Shown in pieces: positions 25,311 through 33,683 of a stretch of 64,000 bases of DNA (position 1 is its first letter; each line of letters begins with the position of its first letter). The notes beneath the pieces were generated by a model. It searched no databases. It had not been told where the DNA came from and saw only the letters and a program-made list of their open reading frames with translations. A program made the translations under genes and the position numbers. The DNA lies in assembly GCA_003150355.1 (NCBI GenBank), contig QAMJ01000011.1, positions 62,001 to 126,000 on the forward strand, in the 5' to 3' direction. Source of the DNA: Clostridiales bacterium (GTDB lineage Bacteria; Bacillota; Clostridia; Oscillospirales; Oscillospiraceae).

Positions 25311-25937
25311 TCAGGCGCGCTGAAGATGCGCCCTGACGCGCTCCATCACCATTTCCATCGCGACAAGGTTGTGCCCGCCCTCGGGGATGATGATGTCCGC
25401 GTTGCGCTTGCTCGGCTCAACAAACTGCTCGTGCATCGGCTTTACCGTGCTCAGATACTGGTTCACGACGCTGTCAAGGCTGCGTCCCCTGTCGCGCACA
25501 TCGCGCATGATCCTCCTGAGTATGCGCACGTCGGCGTCGGTGTCGACGTATATCTTTATGTCCATCTGCCGGCACAGCTCCTTGCAGGAGAAAATGAGTA
25601 TGCCCTCGACGATCACGACCTTCGCCGGGTTCACGGTCACGGTCTTGTCCGAGCGGTCATGCACCGTGTAGTCATATACCGGACAGACAACGCTGTGCCC
25701 GCGCTTGAGCTCCTTCACCGCTTCGACGAGCATATCCGTGTCGAAGGAATCCGGATGGTCGTAATTGAGCTTTGAGCGCTCCTCATAGCTCATGTCATGG
25801 TGCGCCTTGTAGTAGTTATCGTGATGGATGACGGATACATCCTCACCGAAATGCTGGATCAGCTTCTTCGTTATCGTGGTCTTTCCGCTTCCTGTGCCCC
25901 CGGCGATACCGATGACCATAACCTTATCCACAGGCAT
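25311..25937 (-). CDS. udk: Uridine kinase
   Basis: A 208-residue uridine/cytidine kinase with P-loop GIAGGTGSGKTTI, the substrate-binding HHDNYYKAHHDM, YDHPDSFD and VVIVEGILIF. The annotated ATG at 25937 leaves only two bases to the AGGG site; a GTG at 25931 or the ATG at 25919 fits better and is close to family length. Its promoter is back to back with that of deoD. Confidence 0.92.
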   Translation of the reverse strand: MPVDKVMVIGIAGGTGSGKTTITKKLIQHFGEDVSVIHHDNYYKAHHDMSYEERSKLNYDHPDSFDTDMLVEAVKELKRGHSVVCPVYDYTVHDRSDKTVTVNPAKVVIVEGILIFSCKELCRQMDIKIYVDTDADVRILRRIMRDVRDRGRSLDSVVNQYLSTVKPMHEQFVEPSKRNADIIIPEGGHNLVAMEMVMERVRAHLQRA

Positions 25938-25966
25938 AGCCCTCCCCGTATTTCTTTATCTGCTTT

Positions 25967-25995
25967 ATAATAGCATATATCTTTCCGCGTTTCAA
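25967..25995 (-). promoter_or_regulatory. Promoter of udk-tdk
   Basis: On the reverse strand TTGAAA and TATTAT are 17 bases apart, about 30 bases from the udk start. Its -35 box is one base from the -35 box of the divergent deoD promoter. Confidence 0.75.
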
Positions 25996-25996
25996 T

Positions 25997-26024
25997 TTGA
26001 CTTTTGTATTTTTTACTGTATAAT
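25997..26024 (+). promoter_or_regulatory. Promoter of deoD
   Basis: TTGACT and TATAAT with a 16-base spacer, about 43 bases before the deoD start. Confidence 0.8.
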
Positions 26025-26066
26025 TGTGTCAAAGCCAAAACGAGATTTTCTAACGGAGGTAATATT

Positions 26067-26795
26067 ATGTCTGTTCCCACCCCGCATATCGCGTCCGAAA
26101 AAGGCCATATCGCAAAGACCGTCCTCATGCCCGGCGATCCGCTGCGCGCGAAGTTCATCGCCGATACCTTCCTTACCGATCCCGTGCTCGTCAATAATGT
26201 CCGCGGTGTGCAGGGGCACACCGGCACATGGAAGGGCGTCCCCGTCACGGTCATGGCCTCCGGCATGGGCATCCCCGCCATCGGTATCTACAGCTGGGAG
26301 CTGTTCAATTTCTATGATGTCGACAACATCATCCGCATCGGCTCCGCCGGTGCTCTGCAGGACGATATAAAGGTCATGGACATCGTCGCCGCGCAGGGCG
26401 CATGCACAAACTCCAACTATATAAACCAGTTCAACTGCCCCGGCACCTTCGCCCCCATCGCGGACTATACTCTTCTGAGCAAGGCCGTCGAGGCCGCGCA
26501 CGAGCACGGAGTTGATATCAAGGTCGGCAACATCGTCTCGAACGACACCTTCTATGCCGCCGAGGGCACGAACAATGCTGACGGCTGGCGGCGCATGGGC
26601 GCTCTCGCCGTCGAGATGGAGGCCGCCGGGCTCTACGCCAACGCCGCCTACGCCCACAAGCGCGCTCTGTGCATCTGCACGATCTCCGATCATATCTACC
26701 GTGCCGAGGCCCTCTCCTCCGAGCAGCGCCAGACCTCCTTCACCCAGATGATGGAGATCGCCCTTGACACCGCCGTCAAGATGGCGCAGCTCTAA
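26067..26795 (+). CDS. deoD: Purine-nucleoside phosphorylase, DeoD type
   Basis: A 242-residue phosphorylase that splits purine nucleosides to base and ribose 1-phosphate. The start at 26067 is set by GGAGG about 9 bases upstream. Diagnostic motifs are TVLMPGDPLRAKFIADTFL (phosphate-binding GDP loop), GIPAIGIYSWELF, IGSAGALQDD and VEMEAAGLYANA near the ribose site. The short hexameric DeoD type is indicated. It sits next to nucleoside kinases and a nucleoside importer, forming a salvage block. Confidence 0.95.
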   Translation: MSVPTPHIASEKGHIAKTVLMPGDPLRAKFIADTFLTDPVLVNNVRGVQGHTGTWKGVPVTVMASGMGIPAIGIYSWELFNFYDVDNIIRIGSAGALQDDIKVMDIVAAQGACTNSNYINQFNCPGTFAPIADYTLLSKAVEAAHEHGVDIKVGNIVSNDTFYAAEGTNNADGWRRMGALAVEMEAAGLYANAAYAHKRALCICTISDHIYRAEALSSEQRQTSFTQMMEIALDTAVKMAQL

Positions 26796-26851
26796 AAAGT
26801 TCCTAAAAGGCCATCGTTAACAATTATTTAGCAATTTTATCATTATAATCC

Positions 26852-26881
26852 TTGATTTGTTGCACCGGTTTGTGTTATACT
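26852..26881 (+). promoter_or_regulatory. Promoter of the BMP lipoprotein gene
   Basis: TTGATT and TATACT with an 18-base spacer, about 60 bases before the start codon. The box is only moderate. Confidence 0.5.
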
Positions 26882-26941
26882 GCCGAGTGTACGGATGACA
26901 ATTACATAAGTTGTCAATCAAATTTTAATGGAGGAAAAATC

Positions 26942-28138
26942 ATGAAAAAGATTCTCGCACTGGTTCTTGCTCTGTGCATGGTCTTTGCTCTGGCTGCCTG
27001 CGGTGAATCCGCTGCTCCCGCAGCTACCGAAGCTCCCGCTGCCGAGCCCGCAACCGAGGCTCCTGCCGCAGAGGCTACCGAAGCCCCCGCAACCGAGGCT
27101 CCCGCTGCTCTCTCCGCTGACGATATCGACGACAATATGACTTCCGAAGACGGCAAGTATGAGCTCGCTTTCGTCACCGACGTCGGCCAGCTGAAGGACA
27201 AGTCCTTCAACCAGGGCACTTTCGACGGCGTTAAGCTCTACGCTGCCGAGAACGGCCTGAGCTACAAGTACTATCAGCCCGCAAACGGCGATCAGGCAAC
27301 TGATGACGACCGTTACGACGCAATGAAGGCAGCTGTTGACGGCGGCGCAAAGGTCGTTGTCTGCGCAGGCTTCATGCAGGGCAACGCTCTTGCAAAGGCT
27401 GCTGCTGAGTTCACCGATGTTGACTTCATCTTCATCGACGGCTGGGCATTCGACGGTCTTGACAACATCGCAGGCATCGCCTTCAAGGAAGAGCAGTGCG
27501 GCTACTTCGCCGGCTACGCTGTTGTTAAGGAAGGCTACACCAAGCTCGGCTTCACCGGCGGCGGCGGCGGCACCAACCCGGCATGCTGCCGTTACGGCTA
27601 TGGCTTCGTCGAGGGCGCAAATGCAGCAGCTGCTGAGATGGGCGTCAATGTCGAAGTCAACTACTCTTGGGAGTACGGCGCATCCTTCTCCGCTTCTCAG
27701 GAACTCCAGGCAATGGCTTCCGGCTGGTATGAGACCGGCACTGAGATCATCTTCGCCTGCGGCGGTTCCATGTTCCAGTCCGTTGCAGCAGCCGCTTCCG
27801 CTAACGACGCAGCTGTTGTCGGCGTTGACGTTGACCAGTCCTTCGAGTCTGACACTGTTGTCACCTCCGCTATGAAGGGTCTTGCAGACGCCACCAAGTG
27901 GGCTATCGCAAAGGTCTATGACGGCACCTGGTCCGAGATTGGCGGCAAGGCCACCTCTCTGGGCGTCAATGAGAACGCAGTCGGTCTGCCCACCGCAACC
28001 TGGAGCATGACCAACTACACTGTTGAAGAGTACGAAGAGCTGTTCCAGAAGGTCGTTTCCGGTGAGCTCACCATCGATGCTGACTACGAGGCAAACCTCG
28101 AGCAGGATTGGAGCAACCTCACTCTCAACATCATCTGA
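26942..28138 (+). CDS. BMP-family nucleoside-binding lipoprotein
   Basis: A 398-residue lipoprotein (lipobox LAAC, Cys20; start at 26942 behind GGAGG). After the Cys comes a 40-residue low-complexity linker made of TEAPA/AAEP repeats. The mature domain begins YELAFVTDVGQLKDKSFNQGTFDG, the signature of Med/BMP (PnrA-like) purine nucleoside receptors, and includes FIDGWAFDGLDNIAGIAFKEEQCGYFAGY. It is followed by a terminator and then by the ATPase and two permeases, as in YufN-YufOPQ systems. It probably binds nucleosides; specificity is inferred. Confidence 0.93.
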   Translation: MKKILALVLALCMVFALAACGESAAPAATEAPAAEPATEAPAAEATEAPATEAPAALSADDIDDNMTSEDGKYELAFVTDVGQLKDKSFNQGTFDGVKLYAAENGLSYKYYQPANGDQATDDDRYDAMKAAVDGGAKVVVCAGFMQGNALAKAAAEFTDVDFIFIDGWAFDGLDNIAGIAFKEEQCGYFAGYAVVKEGYTKLGFTGGGGGTNPACCRYGYGFVEGANAAAAEMGVNVEVNYSWEYGASFSASQELQAMASGWYETGTEIIFACGGSMFQSVAAAASANDAAVVGVDVDQSFESDTVVTSAMKGLADATKWAIAKVYDGTWSEIGGKATSLGVNENAVGLPTATWSMTNYTVEEYEELFQKVVSGELTIDADYEANLEQDWSNLTLNII

Positions 28139-28155
28139 TCACATTCTAAGCACTA

Positions 28156-28187
28156 AAGAAGAGAGCTTCTGCTCTCTTCTTTTTTTG
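28156..28187 (+). terminator. Terminator after the binding-protein gene
   Basis: GAAGAGAGC and GCTCTCTTC with a 4-base loop, then a T8 tract. It would give more binding protein than transporter subunits. Confidence 0.85.
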
Positions 28188-28206
28188 CGCTTTTCTGGGT
28201 AATTTC

Positions 28207-28235
28207 TTGCAATTTGCTTTTATTGACGTTATAAT
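28207..28235 (+). promoter_or_regulatory. Promoter of the nucleoside ABC transporter genes
   Basis: TTGCAA and TATAAT, 17-base spacer, 56 bases before the ATPase start. Confidence 0.7.
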
Positions 28236-28290
28236 ATGTAATAGACGTTTTTTATACGGACGCGATGATAACATGAAAGCAGGTGGCAGA

Positions 28291-29838
28291 ATGGAAAAAT
28301 CCCCGGAATATGTAATAGAAATGTTGCATATTACCAAGGAATTCCCCGGTATCAAGGCCAATGACGACATTACCCTACAGCTCAAAAAGGGTGAGATCCA
28401 CGCTCTGCTCGGTGAAAACGGCGCAGGCAAGTCCACTCTTATGAGCGTTCTCTTCGGCCTGTACCAGCCGGAGGCGGGCGAGATACGCAAGAACGGCGTA
28501 AAGGTCGAGATAAACGACCCCAACGACGCGACCGCGCTCAAGATCGGTATGGTGCACCAGCACTTCAAGCTGGTCGAGGTGTTCACAGTCCTTGATAACA
28601 TCATCCTCGGCGCGGAGACGACGAAGCTCGGCTTCATCCAGAAGAAGGAAGCGCGCGCCAAGGTTCAGGCGCTGAGCGAGAAATACGGTCTGCACGTCGA
28701 CCTCGACGCAAAGGTCGAGGATATCACCGTCGGTATGCAGCAGCGTGTTGAGATCCTCAAGATGCTCTACCGCGATAATGAGATACTTATCTTTGACGAG
28801 CCTACCGCCGTCCTCACTCCGCAGGAGATAGACGAGCTTATGGCTACCATGCGCGAGTTTGCCAAGGAGGGCAAGAGCATCCTCTTCATCTCCCACAAGC
28901 TCAATGAGATCATGGAGGTCTCCGATCGCGTCACCGTCCTGCGCAAGGGCAAGTACGTCGGCACCGTCAACACCAGCGAGACCAACAAACAGGAGCTGTC
29001 GAACATGATGGTCGGCCGCCCTGTCCAGCTTGAGGTCGTGAAGGACGAAGCCAGGCCCACGGATGAAGTCCTCCGCGTCGAACATTTCAGCGTCCCCTCC
29101 CGCGTGCACAAGCGCAACGCCGTGGACGACGTCAGCTTCTCCGTGCGCAAGGGCGAGATCGTCTGCGTCGCCGGTATCGACGGCAACGGCCAGTCCGAGC
29201 TTATATACGGTCTGACCGGGCTTGATAAGTCCTCCGGCGGCAAGGTCACGCTCTGCGGCGAGGACATCACCCATGCCTCCATCGCCCACCGCGGCAAGAA
29301 CATGTCGCACATCCCCGAGGACCGCCATAAATACGGCCTTGTGCTCGACTTCACTCTGGAGCAGAACATGGTCCTCCAGCGCTTCCAGGAGCCGCAGTTT
29401 GAAAAGGCCGGCTTCATAAACAACGCCGCCGTGCGCGAGTACGCCGATGAGCTTATCGATAAGTTCGACGTCCGCTCCGGTCAGGGCGCGGTCACCGTCG
29501 CGCGCAGCATGTCCGGCGGCAACCAGCAGAAAGCTATCATCGCCCGCGAGATTGACCGCGACAAGCCCCTTATCGTCGCCGTTCAGCCGACCCGCGGCCT
29601 TGACGTCGGCGCGATCGAGTACATACACAGCCAGCTCGTCTCCGAGCGCGACAAGGGCAAGGCCATCCTGCTCGTCAGCCTTGAGCTTGACGAGGTCATG
29701 AGCCTGTCCGACCGCATTCTTGTTATGTTCGAGGGCAAGATCGTCGGGGAATTCGACCCGAAGAAAATCACCGTGCAGGAGCTCGGCCTTTACATGGCCG
29801 GCGCCAAGCGCGCAGGCAAGGAGGGTGAAGCGGTATGA
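28291..29838 (+). CDS. ABC transporter ATP-binding protein, nucleoside (BMP) family
   Basis: A 515-residue tandem ATPase. The first cassette has Walker A GENGAGKST and Walker B ILIFDEPTAVL. The second has a degenerate P-loop region (GIDGNGQSEL) and signature SGGNQQK, the pattern of YufO and sugar importers of the RbsA type. The start at 28291 follows AGGTGG by four bases. It overlaps the first permease gene by four bases. It powers uptake of nucleosides bound by the upstream lipoprotein. Confidence 0.93.
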   Translation: MEKSPEYVIEMLHITKEFPGIKANDDITLQLKKGEIHALLGENGAGKSTLMSVLFGLYQPEAGEIRKNGVKVEINDPNDATALKIGMVHQHFKLVEVFTVLDNIILGAETTKLGFIQKKEARAKVQALSEKYGLHVDLDAKVEDITVGMQQRVEILKMLYRDNEILIFDEPTAVLTPQEIDELMATMREFAKEGKSILFISHKLNEIMEVSDRVTVLRKGKYVGTVNTSETNKQELSNMMVGRPVQLEVVKDEARPTDEVLRVEHFSVPSRVHKRNAVDDVSFSVRKGEIVCVAGIDGNGQSELIYGLTGLDKSSGGKVTLCGEDITHASIAHRGKNMSHIPEDRHKYGLVLDFTLEQNMVLQRFQEPQFEKAGFINNAAVREYADELIDKFDVRSGQGAVTVARSMSGGNQQKAIIAREIDRDKPLIVAVQPTRGLDVGAIEYIHSQLVSERDKGKAILLVSLELDEVMSLSDRILVMFEGKIVGEFDPKKITVQELGLYMAGAKRAGKEGEAV

Positions 29839-31079
29839 AAGAAAAGCTGTCCGCGTTCTACGCGAAGGACTCCACGCAGAAGGTCGTCGCGTCGCTGCTG
29901 TCCATTCTTATCGGTCTGGTCGTCGGCAGCCTTGTCATCCTCATCGTCGGCCTCACCAGCAAGAGCATTTCCACCAAGGGCGCATGGGAAGGCATCCGCC
30001 TTATCTTCGCCGGTATATTCAGCACCGGCCGTGACGCCACCGGCGTGCTGAGCTGGGGCTTCAACCCCACGAGCGTCGGCAACATGCTCTTCCGCGCGAC
30101 CCCGCTCATCATGACCGGTCTCTCCATCGCCGTCGCGTACAAGACGGGTCTGTTCAACATCGGTGCTCCCGGCCAGTACCTCATGGGCACAATGGTCTCT
30201 CTGATGCTCGCTCTCAGTCTCCCGACCGAGACTATGGGCGCATTCCTCGTCTGGCTCATTGCCTTCCTCGGCGGTATGCTCGCCGGTGCGCTCTGGGGCG
30301 CGATCCCCGGCCTGCTCAAGGCATTCCTGAATATAAACGAGGTTCTCGCCTGCATTATGACGAACTGGGTCGCGGCAAACCTCGTCACATGGCTTTTCGA
30401 TATCAGCAATTTCAAGAACATGGTCGAGGGCACGAAGTCCGGCTATATCTATAAGACGACCTATAACGGCGTCGCCACGGCAAAGCTCGGTCTCGACAAG
30501 CTCTTCCCCGGCTCTCAGGTAAACGCCGGTATCCTCGTCGCGGTCCTCTTCGCGATAGTCATGTACATCCTCATCAACAAGACCACCCTCGGCTACCAGC
30601 TCAAGGCCTGCGGCTCCAACCGTCACGCTGCGCGCTACGCCGGTATCAAGGATAAGCGCAACATCGTCCTCTCTATGGCGATCGCCGGCAGCATGGCCGG
30701 CGGCGGCGCTGCGCTCTACTACCTCTCCGGCAACACGGAGTTTTTCTGGAGCACCTATCAGTCCCTGCCCGCGACGGGCTTCAACGGCATCCCCGTTGCG
30801 CTGCTCGCGGTCAATAACCCCATCGCCGTCATCTTCACCGCGATCTTCATGTCGATGCTTGATATCATCGGCCTTCAGCTCACGAACCTCACCGCGTATA
30901 ACGAGTACATCACCGACGTTATCATCGCCGCGATCGTTTACCTCAGCGCGTTCGCTCTCGTTATCCGCATGATGATCGCTCCGAAAAAGAAGCGCTCCGC
31001 GGAGCCGGAAACGGAAGGAGCGGTCACCGCCGAAAAAGCGGACAACGCAGACACTGAGAAAGGAGGCGACGAAGCATGA
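29835..31079 (+). CDS. ABC transporter permease, nucleoside (YufP-like)
   Basis: A 414-residue permease of the BPD_transp_2 family with about ten hydrophobic segments. Family marks are FRATPLIMTGLSIAVAYKTGLFNIGAPGQ and LLKAFLNINEVLACIMTNWVA, plus LKACGSNRHAARYAGI. The N-terminal helix and an acidic C-terminal tail of about 35 residues (from KKKRSAEPETE) are cytosolic extensions. Four-base overlaps on both sides show tight coupling with the ATPase and the second permease. Confidence 0.92.
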   Translation: MKEKLSAFYAKDSTQKVVASLLSILIGLVVGSLVILIVGLTSKSISTKGAWEGIRLIFAGIFSTGRDATGVLSWGFNPTSVGNMLFRATPLIMTGLSIAVAYKTGLFNIGAPGQYLMGTMVSLMLALSLPTETMGAFLVWLIAFLGGMLAGALWGAIPGLLKAFLNINEVLACIMTNWVAANLVTWLFDISNFKNMVEGTKSGYIYKTTYNGVATAKLGLDKLFPGSQVNAGILVAVLFAIVMYILINKTTLGYQLKACGSNRHAARYAGIKDKRNIVLSMAIAGSMAGGGAALYYLSGNTEFFWSTYQSLPATGFNGIPVALLAVNNPIAVIFTAIFMSMLDIIGLQLTNLTAYNEYITDVIIAAIVYLSAFALVIRMMIAPKKKRSAEPETEGAVTAEKADNADTEKGGDEA

Positions 31080-32107
31080 CATTCCTTATCCAGCAGACCA
31101 TGCTTTTCGCGGTTCCCCTGATGATCGTCGCGCTCGCAGGTGTGTTCTCCGAGCGAAGCGGTATCATCAACCTCGCCCTTGAAGGTATAATGATCTTCGG
31201 CGCGTTCATCGGCGTTCTGGCAGTCCGCCTTCTCCAGTCAAGCGAGGCCGTTCTGGCCGCCAAGGCCGCCAAGAACTGGGCAGCCATGCAGGGCTATGAA
31301 CTGCTCGCAATGCTCGCCGCCGCCGTTATGGGCGCGGTGTTCTCGCTGCTGCTGTCCTTCGCGTCCATCAACCTCCGCGCCGACCAGACCATCGGCGGCA
31401 CGGCGCTGAACCTGCTCGCTCCGGCGCTCGTTCTGTTCTTCGTGCGCATCATCGCAAACCAGAACACTCTCCAAATGCAGGAGGGCGACGCGGCAAGCTG
31501 GTTTATGATAAAGAAGACCACCCTCGGCTTTGAAAAGAACGCCGACCTCGGTTTCCTCGGCAACACCTTGCTGCACAAGGTCTACCTTGCAACATACATC
31601 TGCATCATCCTGTTCATCGTCCTGTCGATCATTCTTTATAAGACGAAGTTCGGCCTGCGTCTGCGCGCCTGCGGCGAAAATCCCCAGGCTGCTGACTCTC
31701 TCGGCATCAACGTCTATAAGATGCGCTATGCCGGTGTGACGATCGGCGGCGCGCTCGCAGGCATGGGCGGCTTTGTGTATGCGCTCACCACGGCAAACTG
31801 CACCGCGAACGGCGATGTGGCCGGCTTCGGCTTCCTCGCCCTGGCCGTTATGATCTTCGGCAACTGGAAGCCCCTCAACATTGCAGGCGCGTCCATTCTC
31901 TTCGGCCTGTTCAAGTGCATCGCCGCCTCCTACGCGAGCCTTGATATCAACGGCGACGGCGTCTATGCCCTTGCAAGCATCGGCATCAGCCCGCATTTCT
32001 ACCGTATGCTGCCCTATCTCATCACCATCATCGTCCTTGCCTTCACCTCCAAATCCTCCCGCGCACCGAAGGCCGAGGGCATCCCCTACGACAAGGGCTC
32101 AAGATAA
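31076..32107 (+). CDS. ABC transporter permease, nucleoside (YufQ-like)
   Basis: A 343-residue permease paralogous to the previous one. It has VALAGVFSERSGIINLALEGIMIFGAFIG, the usual signature of this subunit, and LRLRACGENPQAADSLGINV. It forms a heterodimer with the upstream permease. A strong hairpin follows the stop. Confidence 0.92.
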   Translation: MTFLIQQTMLFAVPLMIVALAGVFSERSGIINLALEGIMIFGAFIGVLAVRLLQSSEAVLAAKAAKNWAAMQGYELLAMLAAAVMGAVFSLLLSFASINLRADQTIGGTALNLLAPALVLFFVRIIANQNTLQMQEGDAASWFMIKKTTLGFEKNADLGFLGNTLLHKVYLATYICIILFIVLSIILYKTKFGLRLRACGENPQAADSLGINVYKMRYAGVTIGGALAGMGGFVYALTTANCTANGDVAGFGFLALAVMIFGNWKPLNIAGASILFGLFKCIAASYASLDINGDGVYALASIGISPHFYRMLPYLITIIVLAFTSKSSRAPKAEGIPYDKGSR

Positions 32108-32116
32108 GCTTTCTTA

Positions 32117-32151
32117 TACCCTGCTGCGCTGTGCGCAGCAGGGTATTGCAT
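32117..32151 (+). terminator. Terminator of the nucleoside importer operon
   Basis: TACCCTGCTGCGC and GCGCAGCAGGGTA, perfect 13-bp stem with 3-base loop, followed by TTGCATTT. Confidence 0.85.
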
Positions 32152-32270
32152 TTCCCTGTTTTTTCTGTTATGATGTGGTTTCACGACATAGGTACACTAC
32201 CGTCTGTGAGCCGTATAAAAGCAATTACGGCAGCTCAGCTTTTTTATAAAATCAGCAAAGGAGCAGAATT

Positions 32271-33182
32271 ATGAACAAGTATCTGGACATTTCCCCCGAA
32301 GTCAAGGCCGCGCTGGATGAGGGCCGCCCCGTCGTCGCCCTCGAGAGCACCATCATCTCCCACGGCATGCCCTATCCCAAGAACGTCGAGACTGCGCTTC
32401 TCGTCGAGCAGACCATCCGCGATAACGGCGCAGTCCCCGCGACCATTGCCGTCATCGGCGGCCGCCTCAAGGCAGGCCTGAGCCATGAGGAGATCGAGTA
32501 CCTCGGCAAGACCGGCCGCGGCGTCGCCAAGGCCAGCCGCCGCGATCTGCCCGCACTCGTCGCTCGCGGAGCGGACGGCGCTACCACCGTCACCACCACC
32601 ATGATAATCGCCCACATGGCGGGCATCAATGTTTTTGCCACCGGCGGCATCGGCGGCGTTCACCGCGGCGCTGAGGTCACCATGGACATCTCCGCAGACC
32701 TCGAGGAGCTTGCCCAGACCCCCGTCATGGTCGTCTGCGCAGGCGCAAAGTCCATCCTCGACCTCGGCCTGACCCTTGAATATCTTGAGACCAAGGGCGT
32801 CCCCGTCATCGGCTACGGCACTGATGAGCTCCCCGCCTTCTATACCCGCAAGAGCGGCTTCGGCGTCGACTACCGCGTTGACTCCCCCGAGGAGCTGGCC
32901 GCGATGTTCCGCGCCCAGCGTGAGCTCAACTACAAGGGCGGCATGCTCGTCACCAACCCTATCCCCGAGCAGTACGCAATGGACAAGGAAGTCATCGACA
33001 AGGCCATCGAGCAGGCGCTTGCCGAGGCGAAGGAACAGCATGTCCACGGCAAGGAGACCACTCCGTTCCTGCTCGCCCGCGTGGTCGAGCTGACCGGCGG
33101 TGACAGTCTCGAGAGCAACATCAAGCTCGTCCTCAATAACGCGACCGTCGCGGCCAAGACCGCGGCAGAGCTTGCAAAGTAA
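32271..33182 (+). CDS. psuG: Pseudouridine-5'-phosphate glycosidase
   Basis: A 303-residue enzyme that reversibly cleaves pseudouridine 5'-phosphate to uracil and ribose 5-phosphate. The signature is EVKAALDEGRPVVALESTI followed by ISHGMPYPKNVETA; the KASRRDLP lysine, GADGATTVTTTM and TNPIPEQYAMDKE are also in place. The start has GGAG 7 bases upstream. The pseudouridine kinase psuK, usually adjacent, is not in the window. Its position after a nucleoside importer suggests RNA-derived nucleosides are taken up and degraded. Confidence 0.95.
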   Translation: MNKYLDISPEVKAALDEGRPVVALESTIISHGMPYPKNVETALLVEQTIRDNGAVPATIAVIGGRLKAGLSHEEIEYLGKTGRGVAKASRRDLPALVARGADGATTVTTTMIIAHMAGINVFATGGIGGVHRGAEVTMDISADLEELAQTPVMVVCAGAKSILDLGLTLEYLETKGVPVIGYGTDELPAFYTRKSGFGVDYRVDSPEELAAMFRAQRELNYKGGMLVTNPIPEQYAMDKEVIDKAIEQALAEAKEQHVHGKETTPFLLARVVELTGGDSLESNIKLVLNNATVAAKTAAELAK

Positions 33183-33191
33183 ACCGCACCA

Positions 33192-33226
33192 TCCCGCCGG
33201 AGCATACGCTCCGGCGGGAGTCTTTT
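33192..33226 (+). terminator. Terminator after psuG
   Basis: TCCCGCCGGAGC and GCTCCGGCGGGA with a 4-base loop, then GTCTTTTG. Confidence 0.85.
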
Positions 33227-33296
33227 GTATTTCTTTGCCCTTGCAATCCGTCCCCCTTTGTGCTATGCTTGTTGCAATAAGATTGGAGGCGAGAAT

Positions 33297-33530
33297 GTGA
33301 CCGCGACCAACGAAGAAAAAATCTTACAGCTGCTTGAGGTAATGCAGGCAGATATATCCGGCATGAAAGCTGATATCGCACAGCTCAAAGCTTCTCAGGA
33401 AGAACTCAAAGCTTCTCAGGAAGAGATGAAAGAGACCCTGTCAGAACACACGGTAGTCCTGAATGCCATTCTCGAATGGGCAGACGAGTGCCGCGAAGCA
33501 GACCGTTTCCCTCTTCCGAAGATCATGTGA
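33297..33530 (+). CDS. Small coiled-coil protein, hypothetical
   Basis: A 77-residue protein from a GTG start with GGAGG upstream. Almost the whole chain is a predicted coiled coil with a tandem 7-residue unit (LKASQEE twice) encoded by a 21-base direct repeat (33384-33425). The C-terminal end is Trp and acidic (WADECREADRF). Such short proteins are often found near mobile or phage-like regions; no function can be assigned. Confidence 0.6.
   Translation: MTATNEEKILQLLEVMQADISGMKADIAQLKASQEELKASQEEMKETLSEHTVVLNAILEWADECREADRFPLPKIM
33384..33425 (+). repeat. 21-bp tandem repeat inside the coiled-coil gene
   Basis: Two copies of a 21-base unit (CTCAAAGCTTCTCAGGAAGA plus one base) differing only at the last position. 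It adds one heptad to the coiled coil and could vary by slippage without breaking the frame. Confidence 0.9.
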
Positions 33531-33561
33531 GCATTTCCGTAAAACTTACTCAGTCACTATG

Positions 33562-33590
33562 CCTCCGGAGCACAAGCTTCGGAGGTTTTT
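33562..33590 (+). terminator. Terminator after the coiled-coil gene
   Basis: CCTCCGGAGC and GCTTCGGAGG with a short loop, followed by TTTTT. Confidence 0.85.
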
Positions 33591-33611
33591 CGTATCCCGA
33601 GCATGTTTATG

Positions 33612-33640
33612 TTGAAATAAGCCTGCATTCGCTGTATAAT
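33612..33640 (+). promoter_or_regulatory. Promoter of the glycan operon
   Basis: TTGAAA and a consensus TATAAT with a 17-base spacer, 43 bases before the first glycosyltransferase. It is probably the main promoter of the run to 42335, since no strong terminator interrupts it. Confidence 0.8.
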
Positions 33641-33683
33641 ATAATGAATTTGTATTTATTCTTTTCGTATTGGGGGTGTGTCT

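Noticed and set aside
27003..27110. Short repeated units suggesting a repeat array
   Set aside because: It is the TEAPA-type low-complexity linker of the BMP lipoprotein, not a CRISPR or mobile repeat.
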